From assembly GCA_949373075.1 (NCBI GenBank), contig CASIBX010000023.1, positions 1 through 37,779 on the forward strand: a stretch of DNA of 37,779 nucleotides, in the 5' to 3' direction. The DNA comes from Candidatus Poseidoniaceae archaeon (GTDB lineage: Archaea; Thermoplasmatota; Poseidoniia; Poseidoniales; Poseidoniaceae). Shown one piece after another: positions 21,416 to 29,479 of this stretch. Each line of letters opens with the position of its first letter. Position 1 is the first letter of the stretch. A model generated the notes under the pieces. It saw only the letters and a list, made by a program, of their open reading frames with translations. It was not told the DNA's origin and made no database searches. A program made the translations under genes and the position numbers.

Positions 21416-22816
21416 TCAAGATTCAATAATTGAAGCCGAGATATCCTTGGAATTGAAAGACTTTACCGCTAAGGAAGCATGCTTGTTGTGAACTTCGACA
21501 ACGGTATGGTCTTCGTTTATCACGATGTCACCAACCGCTAATTCGTTGCACTTTAGTGAAGATGTTATTTCATCTACCAATGCAAATTTGGACATTGAAG
21601 TAGTGTTGATTTTAATCGGTACCATGCCAAAGACATCTGCAGCCTCTGCATTGTCTTCTTGCTTTCGAACAGGGTCACGGCTAACACCATCTGGCAATTC
21701 GGGTGCTTCACTGACTACGATATCAAGTGAGTGAGTTGCAATGATTTTGTTCAATTGAGGAATATCGTCACGTCCAACAAGAACCCAAGCCTCACCTTTA
21801 CGGCCTATTCTTCCAGTTCTTCCAATTCGATGAACATAGCTGTCAACATCATCTGGCACATCATAATTCACAACCAAAGTAATTCCATCTACATCTATTC
21901 CTCTAGCAGCTACATCTGTAGCGATTACTATTCTTGAATTTCCGTCCTTAAAGTTGGAAATGATTTTCTCTCTTTGGTTCTGAGACAAATCCCCATGGAT
22001 TCCCTCAACCTCGAAGCGATGTTTCTTGAGACGCTGGACGAGTAAGTCCACCATTCTCTTGGTATTTGTAAAAATGATTGTTTGGTCTTCTTCACTCATT
22101 CTTGAGAGAAGTCGTCCAATTACCCACAGTTTGTTTGCACGACCTATTCTGACACTGTATTGATCGATAGGTGGAATGTCAAGTTTCTCAGTGTTGGTCA
22201 TTACGAACTCTGGTTCGTTCATGAACTCATTAGCAGCATCAATGATTTCCTGAGGGAAGGTAGCGGAAAACAATAGTGTTTGTGAGCGGCTAGTCATTCT
22301 CTCTATGACCCACATGATATCTGGAAAGAATCCCATGTCCAGCATTCTATCTGCCTCATCGAGAACAAAGAATCCTGGTTTGGCTAGATCGATATGGCCT
22401 CTCTCAGTCATGTCCATTACACGACCAGGAGTTCCTACAATTATGTCCACACCTTTCTTCAAAGTACGTGCTTGCTTCTCTAAATCGGTTCCACCATAAA
22501 CAGTTAGAATTGTAAGACCACAGTTTCCTTGAAGATTTGACAACTCTTCAGCAACCTGATTTGCTAACTCACGTGTAGGAGTTAGTATCAGTGCTTGTAA
22601 CTCACCAGTCGGCTGGCATGCGTTCATTGTAGGAAGTCCAAAAGCCGCTGTTTTACCAGAACCGGTTCTTGCTTGTCCAATTACATCCTTACCAGTAAGG
22701 GCAATAGGGATTGTTTCTTTTTGAACCTGAGTTGAAAACTCCCAACCTAAATTGGAAAGTCCTTCTTGTAACTCATCTTTTAGATTCCAAGCAGAAAATG
22801 GAGTTGTGGTAAACAT
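21416..22816 (-). CDS. DEAD-box RNA helicase
   Basis: Encodes 466 residues with all DEAD-box motifs: a Q motif near WEFSTQVQ, motif I ARTGSGKT, Ia PTRELANQ, GTPGRV, II DEADRMLD, III SATFP, IV IIFTNTK, V ATDVAARGIDVDG and VI HRIGRTGRIG. A C-terminal extension of about 90 residues ends in a small beta-rich region (ELAVGDIVINEDHTVVEV) that may bind RNA, as in DbpA/CsdA-like helicases. Likely roles are ribosome assembly or RNA unwinding in the cold. The 66-base leader before the ATG at 22816 folds into two hairpins. It follows two other minus-strand genes. Confidence 0.95.
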   Translation of the reverse strand: MFTTTPFSAWNLKDELQEGLSNLGWEFSTQVQKETIPIALTGKDVIGQARTGSGKTAAFGLPTMNACQPTGELQALILTPTRELANQVAEELSNLQGNCGLTILTVYGGTDLEKQARTLKKGVDIIVGTPGRVMDMTERGHIDLAKPGFFVLDEADRMLDMGFFPDIMWVIERMTSRSQTLLFSATFPQEIIDAANEFMNEPEFVMTNTEKLDIPPIDQYSVRIGRANKLWVIGRLLSRMSEEDQTIIFTNTKRMVDLLVQRLKKHRFEVEGIHGDLSQNQREKIISNFKDGNSRIVIATDVAARGIDVDGITLVVNYDVPDDVDSYVHRIGRTGRIGRKGEAWVLVGRDDIPQLNKIIATHSLDIVVSEAPELPDGVSRDPVRKQEDNAEAADVFGMVPIKINTTSMSKFALVDEITSSLKCNELAVGDIVINEDHTVVEVHNKHASLAVKSFNSKDISASIIES

Positions 22817-22830
22817 TTGTGGCCCTCAGT

Positions 22831-22875
22831 TCGTCCCTTCCCATTATGGGCCACCGGGACGAGGGGTGACCCTCG
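22831..22875 (-). promoter_or_regulatory. Hairpins in the leader of the DEAD-box helicase gene
   Basis: TCGTCCC (22831-22837) pairs with GGGACGA (22856-22862), enclosing a CCCAT/ATGGG inverted repeat. CGAGGG (22860-22865) pairs with CCCTCG (22870-22875) around a four-base loop. The two stems share bases 22860-22862, so they may be alternative folds in the helicase mRNA leader. Confidence 0.4.
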
Positions 22876-22882
22876 TGTCAAT

Positions 22883-23098
22883 TCAGAAATTGTCTTTGTC
22901 CTTAGCCTCTTCTTTCAGAATTCCCATCCAATACTTGAATGCGTTTTCTCGGTTAAGTGGACGCTGCATCTGGCGAACATGCTCGAGAATGTACTGTCTA
23001 AACTTCAGAGACTTGGTACGATTTACACCCTTAGGTGTGACTCCGTCCCATAGGTCATCAAATTGCTTCTCTTTACCATTGAATGTTTCCTCAGTCAT
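22883..23098 (-). CDS. Small charged protein, unrecognised
   Basis: Encodes 71 residues: highly charged and helical, starting MTEETFNGKEKQFDDLWDG and ending LKEEAKDKDNF. No family, motif or membrane segment is recognised. It sits between the HEAT-repeat gene (43 bases upstream) and the helicase gene (66 bases downstream) on the same strand, with no competing gene on either strand, so it is probably real and co-transcribed. Confidence 0.6.
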   Translation of the reverse strand: MTEETFNGKEKQFDDLWDGVTPKGVNRTKSLKFRQYILEHVRQMQRPLNRENAFKYWMGILKEEAKDKDNF

Positions 23099-23140
23099 GA
23101 GTTCAACTCCTTGAGCGATTCGCCGACCGACACACCCCTC

Positions 23141-24391
23141 TTAACCATGCCGAGGCTTCTCATCTGGCTTGTTTGGGGGTTCAAGGTCTTCCAATCCCAC
23201 GGTTTGACCCTGAGATTCTGCTATTTCCCGGTCGATCTGTGGGACCTTAGGAGACGGAGCCAAGAAGGCATTCTTCTGTGCCTCAGTACCTTCAACCTGA
23301 GCATCGAAGGACATTTGTTTGAGTTCAGATATGATTCTTTCATCAGTCTCCTCTCGTAATAATGCATTACAATGATTACGCAAAATCTCATCACCCATCA
23401 GTCTAGGCAAAATCATAACACATGCTAAGCGAACACTTGGGTTCTTGTGAGCACAACCGGTCAGAACCAAATCTCTGGCTCTTCCATTGTCTGTGTCTAG
23501 AACCTCAATACATTTTATTGCAGATAGCATAACCTTGGAATCTGCATCTAAAATTGCTCTTTCAGCGAGTATAGTCGCAATTCTTTGCTCTCTATGGGCA
23601 AGCGGTACCAAGCATTTCGAAGCTTGTCTGCGGGTTTCAACATCTACATCATCCAGAGCCCATCCAATCAAATCCCATGCAGCAGCTCCACCTTTTGCTA
23701 AGACTCTACGCAAAAGCCCTGCAGCTTTCCTTCTCAACTCGAGGTTTTCCTCTTGCAATAATTCATCAAGATGGTCACAAGCGACTTCAGGCCAAGTTTG
23801 ACACAAATCCCCCAAGCCACCGAAAGCGGCGTCTCTTCTAGCACGTGTTTCGTGCCTTAATTCGAATGAAAGTGTACTCTCTGTAGCAGAAGGGAATATT
23901 GGAGCGACTCGCTTCAAGCATTCACTTGCGGCCATCCTAACCGAAGCATCTTTGTCATCCAAAAGTACTGAAAGATGGTCAAATAATTCATCTGGACATG
24001 TTTCTGCAACAGAAGGTAATGCTGAAAGTCCAGCGATTCTTACTTCGATGTCATCATGCACCAAACTGTCGAGAAGAATACTGTGTCCCTTGTGCGCCAA
24101 TACACCAGAAAGCACGGATAATGCCATGATTCCATCTATCCTCCCCATATGGAAATCTTTTTCCTTCCAAGCGACACGATAAGTGTCGATTTCTCCGGTG
24201 GCAAGAGGGATGACTGCTTGTTGTGGAATTGCCATCCAGGGCCCTTCTTTTACATCGCTACGCTTACTCTTTTTACGGCCTCCTCCAACGTTAATTGGAC
24301 GGCCGGTCCGAGGGTCGCGCGCTATGTATTCTCTTGACATTGCGAACCGGGCATAACATCGAAGGTCATGAACCCTCCTCTTTTCTGCCAT
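23141..24391 (-). CDS. HEAT-repeat protein
   Basis: Encodes 416 residues. After a basic N-terminus (MAEKRRVHDLRCYARFAM) and a Gly/Lys/Arg-rich linker, residues from about 80 to 365 form seven or eight helical HEAT-like repeats of about 35-38 residues, recognisable by D-x-x-x-V-R-x-x-A cores (DKDASVRMAASECL, DVDVETRRQASKCL, KNPSVRLACVMIL). The C-terminus is disordered and proline-rich. Such solenoids act as protein-protein scaffolds; no enzyme motif is present. The ATG at 24391 is used; an ATG 17 codons later (MSREYIARDP) is possible. It is divergent from the giant surface-protein gene, 47 bases apart. Confidence 0.85.
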   Translation of the reverse strand: MAEKRRVHDLRCYARFAMSREYIARDPRTGRPINVGGGRKKSKRSDVKEGPWMAIPQQAVIPLATGEIDTYRVAWKEKDFHMGRIDGIMALSVLSGVLAHKGHSILLDSLVHDDIEVRIAGLSALPSVAETCPDELFDHLSVLLDDKDASVRMAASECLKRVAPIFPSATESTLSFELRHETRARRDAAFGGLGDLCQTWPEVACDHLDELLQEENLELRRKAAGLLRRVLAKGGAAAWDLIGWALDDVDVETRRQASKCLVPLAHREQRIATILAERAILDADSKVMLSAIKCIEVLDTDNGRARDLVLTGCAHKNPSVRLACVMILPRLMGDEILRNHCNALLREETDERIISELKQMSFDAQVEGTEAQKNAFLAPSPKVPQIDREIAESQGQTVGLEDLEPPNKPDEKPRHG

Positions 24392-24438
24392 TAAATCGAA
24401 TCACAATTATCAAACCCTTAACGCACACACGGGTAGGT

Positions 24439-27400
24439 ATGCGTAGGGGGGTTTTGGCAGCATCCATCGTCATCCTATTCCTTTTGCAATCGTGGTCGGC
24501 TACTTGTGAACAACTAATTGGGCAAGAGAAATTCCAATCATATCAAGAAGACGTAGCATTCAATCAAACTGGTTACTATGAAGACGATGTTTACACTACT
24601 CCTGATGGTGAATCTCATGTTAGCCGCCCTAATATTCAGTGGACTGCTCCTGGGCAGGGCCTCGTAAGTTTACTTACAGGGGCATGCTCAGTAGCAATCG
24701 ATTCATTGGATGAAGTTTGGTTAATGGGGGGGAGAATCGACCCGAACCCATCACAAAATGGCGATGAATTGCCATCAGACATGATTGAAATCATGGATAA
24801 TGGAAACAAAACTTGGCAACCCGCACCGACTCTCATGCCATATGACCAGCAGTACTGTGAAGCTGAACTTGTTGGAGACCAGATAATATTGGTTGGAGAC
24901 TGGTACCGAAACTCAAATCCCGCAGAATACCCAACTGGCAGAGTACAGATCTTTAGTTTAGCAAATAGCACATGGTACAATGGGACACCTATGCCTTCCA
25001 ATAATGAAAGAGGGTTAGGAGGCATGGCAGAAGATAATGGATATCTGTACTATGCAGGAGGAGTTAGAAATCCCTCAGCAAATGATGCCACTAATCGGAC
25101 TTACCGATATGACCCTGTTAATGACCAGTGGTCAAGAATGGCTGATATGAATCAGCCCCGTGCCTCTTTCGAACTGGTCAATTTCCACGGTCAATTGTAT
25201 GCAATGGGGGGTTTCCAAGGAACGCAGACCTGGAATCGTCAAGCTCTCGATTATGTTGAGAGATACGACCCCGTATCAGACACTTGGACTAATCTTTCTG
25301 CACTTCCAAATGCAATGTTTGGATGGGCTGGAACTGTACTCAATGACGAGATAATACTCGTTGGAGGTTTCAACGGTGGAACGAAAAAGTCAGTATATCA
25401 TTGGAACCCGTTAGAAGACACATGGTCAGCAGGTAACGACATTGGTTCAGCCGGTCTCTTTGATTTAGAAGTTGAAGAGATAAATGGGGATATTGTATGG
25501 GCATCAGGAGATATGTCGACATACCCATATTCAAGTTGGGGCCAGATGTTTTCAGCCGACTACGAATATCAAAACAAGAGCGATTACCATTCAGGCTGGA
25601 TTACATCACCTGCAATTGATTTGAGGCCTAACGCAAATGGCAGAGCGACTCCAGTTCAACTAGAGTTGATGGGGAGCAATACGCCAGGAGGTATACTGGG
25701 ATTCCAATACAGAACCGCAGCAAACTCCATTTCACTGACCGCAATGAATTGGGTTGGTGCTGACGGAACCGAAAATACCACATTCCCTCTAGGCTCGACC
25801 GACATCGACTTGGATGATTATGCTGATTTCATACAATATAGAATTGAGATGATGGTTACAGACATGCCAAATTGGGATGAACCAAACCTAGATGGAATGA
25901 TAATCAAAGCGGAACATGCTGCGTTTTTGTCAAGTATTCCATCGATTTTGCACCCTCGTGCCCAGACAGTTAATTTGCAGACAAGCCATGACATGTCGTC
26001 GAATGGTGAAATGTACATTGGTTTAGCGTCCTGCGATGCTAGTGGTTCGATTCTTGGACCATATTCACGCCTATCCCATGACTCGAGCAATTTTGTTGAA
26101 TCCGACACTCAAGGTCTTTTAATTCAAAGTTCAGGAGTGATTAACTATTCAGCCGTTGGTGAAACTGTAATCGATTGGAGTTTCGACCTAGGTGACCTTA
26201 CAGGAATCTCATTCATTTGTATCAAAGTCGGAACAGATAGTGCTGAAATAACCGAGTTCAACCACGATTCAGTTATGGAAATTGATAATGAATTAGAAGT
26301 AAGAATAACTAACTTAGGTCAATTTGTCAATGGCGATGCAATACCAGGTGGCATACCCCTGGAGGTTGGCTTGAACCATACATTCCCATCCACAGGCATG
26401 ACCCTCTCAAGCGGAGATATACAAGCAAGAATTTCATTCAACACATGGGTCATGGACATCAACACTAATAATTACACAAATTGGGTGAATGAAACGACTC
26501 CTTGGACTGATTTAACAGTAGGTGGCTCAGATATTATTTCATGGACGCCCCCAACTGATATTTCGGGAAGAGTAGAATTGGTATTGGAATCACGAAGCGA
26601 CCAATCATTCCAAATGACCAGTGACTCAAATTCGTCGTGGTTAACTCTGGACAATGATAACCCGATTATACTCTCAAGTTACCCAACCAATGAAGAATAC
26701 ATTAACAGTGCAATCGACAGAGAAGTTTCCCTTTTATTAGCAGATACATCTGGTTTTGAAAATGAAAGCATGAGCCTTGAAATCTGGGTCCAAGCATTAG
26801 ACGATGGTTCAGATGGAAGTATTCCAGATGCAATAGCTCAAGATGCAGAATACAGAATAATAAACCACTCATTAGAGAATGATGGTAGTCTTTGGTGGTT
26901 TAATTGCACTCAATCTGATGACATGAATTTAGATCATGAAACAGTATATTTGAGAGTATTAGGAACTGACATAGTAGGTAGCACGATTCAAAATAATACA
27001 ATTTGGTGGCAAACTAGAGATGCCCAGAATTCTGTAATTGAATCAATCTCAAATCAAAATCAAGTACAATTTTGGGAAGTTTCCAGAGATATATCATGGA
27101 ATGTTACGATCAGCGATGCTAATGCAATATCGGATGTAATGAGCATGCGAATCGAATTGGGTTCCGATTCAGATTTTGGCGTAACCTATGATGTGGCTGA
27201 TTCTTCATGCTCGACTCTTGATTCAAGAATCGATTCGGATAGGACGCAATGCAGCCACTATTATGATGGCGACAACATGGTTATTACAGTCACACTATTC
27301 TCAGGTTGGGAAGTAGAGCGCTCATCGTTGGAAGAGGGATTGGTAGAGATATATCTGCTGGATTTAGATGGTATCAATAAGACTACTTTTGAAGACCTTT

Positions 27401-28920
27401 GGATCTATTCCGAAGACTTTGATTTTACGCTTGATATGGCGGAAGACGTCTCCGGTTCCACAACCGGTGAAATTACCAACAACAGCATTATCGCAACTGG
27501 AGATGAGATTCGATTATCTGGAACAATCATCCATTCACTTTCTTCCTCACCCTATGAGGGTGACTTATCGATAACTTGGTGGGGACTTCTACAAGGGCAA
27601 AGCTGGTTTGGTGCGGGAACAATAACTGTGGTCAATGGTGTCATCAATACCACTATTCCTATGCCGATGACAGGCGGAATAATGGACATGAGTGTAGCAT
27701 TCATGGACCCATGGGAAACCAGAACCCTTGGACATTACGATGCACCGGTATTCATAGTGGACCCTGCCGCTCCAATAATTTTGCAATCTAGTACTGAAGG
27801 CTATTCCAGGTACCATTTATCCAGTATTGGAATTGGAGTAAACATCATTGAAGAAGTATCATGGTCTGGTGAACTGGAGTTAACATGTCAAGTGATTTCT
27901 ACGGATGTGCAATGGCCAAGTCTAAATTTATCGAAAGTGCCAGACACTGTTTTCCAAGGTAAAACTCTGTTCTCTTACACCTTTGATTTCTCACAGCAGG
28001 GAGACCCTTCATTGCTTTCTCCTGAAGCGCGAATCGATTGTTGGGCTTCAGGAATGGATGAGGCTGGATGGAACTTGATTAGTTCAACTAATAATTCGCT
28101 AATCGAACCGTGGATCTCTATCCCCCTGTCCGCTGTTGGTCCTAATATAGAATTAGCAGAAGTGGGACTAGCAGGCACTCCTGAACCGGGAAAGAGCATT
28201 CGTGTTGAGATTACAGTGGTAAATAGTGGAGAGGATTTGGAAGATAGTTTCAACATTACAGTATACACTATTTCGAATGGTGAGAAAACACTGGTAGGAA
28301 AATATTCACAAGCTCAAATCGCTAGTGGCAAAGGAGTGACTAAACTCGTTTCTGTCACAGTCCCAGAAGGAGATTGGGAACTGTTGGTAACGGTGGATGA
28401 AGACCAGAAAATCTGGGAAATTAATGAAGAAGATAATTCATTTTCAAAGACTTATAGTGGACCTGAGGAGTTTAACATAGCACTTTATGCAGGAATTGGA
28501 TTGGGATTGATGATTCTAATCGGTGCCCTATTAATCCTCAAAAGGAAAGGTGGAGATGAGTTGTCACAAGCAGCCAAGGAGTTACCATCTCTGGAGAACT
28601 TACCTCGTTCTGGTCCACCAATGAGCATGAGGAGGAATACTGAGGACAAACCCAAGACACTGAAAAAAGGGCCACCTCCAAAGCCAAAGCCTCAAGAGAC
28701 ACCTGCTGAAAACAATCCTGTGGACATATCTGAGGCGATGGCCAAATTATCTCTTTCTACTTTGCCTGGCAATGAAACTAAGCAGGAAAAAGTGTCTTCA
28801 TACGAAGCATTACCTGGAGGAGGCGAGTATGAATACCTCGACGAGGGTACATTCTATTCCGGTGAATCTCTTGGTAGATGGAAATTAGAAGAAGATGGTT
28901 CCTTTACCAAATTGGAGTGA
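24439..28920 (+). CDS. Giant Kelch-repeat surface protein with CARDB-like domain and C-terminal anchor
   Basis: Encodes 1,493 residues from the ATG at 24439, directly before a clear signal peptide (MRRGVLAASIVILFLLQSW). Residues about 75-350 hold four or five Kelch repeats (RYDPVNDQWSRMADMNQPR, YAMGGFQG, ERYDPVSDTWTNLSALPN). A long series of beta-sandwich modules with many Asn-x-Ser/Thr sites follows. A CARDB-like domain precedes the membrane (AGTPEPGKSIRVEITVVNSG), and one helix (about 1351-1370, GIGLGLMILIGALLILKRK) leads to a Pro/Lys-rich cytoplasmic tail ending RWKLEEDGSFTKLE, similar to the other W-rich C-termini here. Probably an adhesin or receptor. Starts further upstream in frame lack a signal peptide context. 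Confidence 0.9.
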   Translation: MRRGVLAASIVILFLLQSWSATCEQLIGQEKFQSYQEDVAFNQTGYYEDDVYTTPDGESHVSRPNIQWTAPGQGLVSLLTGACSVAIDSLDEVWLMGGRIDPNPSQNGDELPSDMIEIMDNGNKTWQPAPTLMPYDQQYCEAELVGDQIILVGDWYRNSNPAEYPTGRVQIFSLANSTWYNGTPMPSNNERGLGGMAEDNGYLYYAGGVRNPSANDATNRTYRYDPVNDQWSRMADMNQPRASFELVNFHGQLYAMGGFQGTQTWNRQALDYVERYDPVSDTWTNLSALPNAMFGWAGTVLNDEIILVGGFNGGTKKSVYHWNPLEDTWSAGNDIGSAGLFDLEVEEINGDIVWASGDMSTYPYSSWGQMFSADYEYQNKSDYHSGWITSPAIDLRPNANGRATPVQLELMGSNTPGGILGFQYRTAANSISLTAMNWVGADGTENTTFPLGSTDIDLDDYADFIQYRIEMMVTDMPNWDEPNLDGMIIKAEHAAFLSSIPSILHPRAQTVNLQTSHDMSSNGEMYIGLASCDASGSILGPYSRLSHDSSNFVESDTQGLLIQSSGVINYSAVGETVIDWSFDLGDLTGISFICIKVGTDSAEITEFNHDSVMEIDNELEVRITNLGQFVNGDAIPGGIPLEVGLNHTFPSTGMTLSSGDIQARISFNTWVMDINTNNYTNWVNETTPWTDLTVGGSDIISWTPPTDISGRVELVLESRSDQSFQMTSDSNSSWLTLDNDNPIILSSYPTNEEYINSAIDREVSLLLADTSGFENESMSLEIWVQALDDGSDGSIPDAIAQDAEYRIINHSLENDGSLWWFNCTQSDDMNLDHETVYLRVLGTDIVGSTIQNNTIWWQTRDAQNSVIESISNQNQVQFWEVSRDISWNVTISDANAISDVMSMRIELGSDSDFGVTYDVADSSCSTLDSRIDSDRTQCSHYYDGDNMVITVTLFSGWEVERSSLEEGLVEIYLLDLDGINKTTFEDLWIYSEDFDFTLDMAEDVSGSTTGEITNNSIIATGDEIRLSGTIIHSLSSSPYEGDLSITWWGLLQGQSWFGAGTITVVNGVINTTIPMPMTGGIMDMSVAFMDPWETRTLGHYDAPVFIVDPAAPIILQSSTEGYSRYHLSSIGIGVNIIEEVSWSGELELTCQVISTDVQWPSLNLSKVPDTVFQGKTLFSYTFDFSQQGDPSLLSPEARIDCWASGMDEAGWNLISSTNNSLIEPWISIPLSAVGPNIELAEVGLAGTPEPGKSIRVEITVVNSGEDLEDSFNITVYTISNGEKTLVGKYSQAQIASGKGVTKLVSVTVPEGDWELLVTVDEDQKIWEINEEDNSFSKTYSGPEEFNIALYAGIGLGLMILIGALLILKRKGGDELSQAAKELPSLENLPRSGPPMSMRRNTEDKPKTLKKGPPPKPKPQETPAENNPVDISEAMAKLSLSTLPGNETKQEKVSSYEALPGGGEYEYLDEGTFYSGESLGRWKLEEDGSFTKLE

Positions 28921-28924
28921 TCAA

Positions 28925-29479
28925 ATGTCTGATGAAGTAGAAGACATCAAGCGAGTCTTAGCGATTTGTTTCCGAATGGGAGATTCTCAAAGCGCTGATG
29001 ACCTTGAGAGGATAATTTCCTACGACATGGGTTGGATGGATACTGAGACCGCACATGACGCCATCAAAGCCCTTACTTTTGCTGGCTGGCTGAAAGACGA
29101 AAATGGAATTTTAACCGCTAACTGTGACCTCAGAGACATTCGTGCCCCACTTGGCTGGCAACCTAGGCCGTCGAGATTGACTGACCCCGCTGTAAACGAG
29201 ATGTACCAAACCGAACAACCACCTGTTCCAATAACTCCTGTACCGGTTATCAAACCAAAAGAGGTGGTGGAAGATTCTGACCCACGCTCAAGAGTAGAGA
29301 AGAGACTTATTCGCTATATTGCCAAACAAGCAGGGCTTGAAAGCAGTGAAGTCAAGAGAAGAGCAGAACGTAAAGTCAAGGCGCTTCGATACTGCACAAT
29401 CTGGTTGGCATTATGTCTGATTAGCCGAGAACAAGGTCTTGAAATGAATCCGATAATCGATTCACTCGCTACCAGTTGA
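28925..29479 (+). CDS. DUF2240-family archaeal protein
   Basis: Encodes 184 residues starting MSDEVEDIKRVLAICFRMGD. The N-terminal helical region (SADDLERIISYDMGWMDTE, DAIKALTFAGWLKDENG) and the following DIRAPLGWQPRP match the archaeal DUF2240 pattern, a winged-helix-like domain. A proline-rich linker (PPVPITPVPVIKPKE) and a basic helical C-terminus follow. It starts four bases after the surface-protein stop, so it is in the same transcript, and its last 18 bases overlap the end of the convergent transporter gene. It is possibly a nucleic-acid-binding protein, which is not shown. Confidence 0.75.
   Translation: MSDEVEDIKRVLAICFRMGDSQSADDLERIISYDMGWMDTETAHDAIKALTFAGWLKDENGILTANCDLRDIRAPLGWQPRPSRLTDPAVNEMYQTEQPPVPITPVPVIKPKEVVEDSDPRSRVEKRLIRYIAKQAGLESSEVKRRAERKVKALRYCTIWLALCLISREQGLEMNPIIDSLATS

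Noticed and set aside
24295-24438. Upstream extension of the Kelch protein by 48 codons
   Set aside because: It would put the signal peptide inside the protein and overlap the divergent HEAT-repeat gene; the ATG at 24439 directly precedes the signal peptide.
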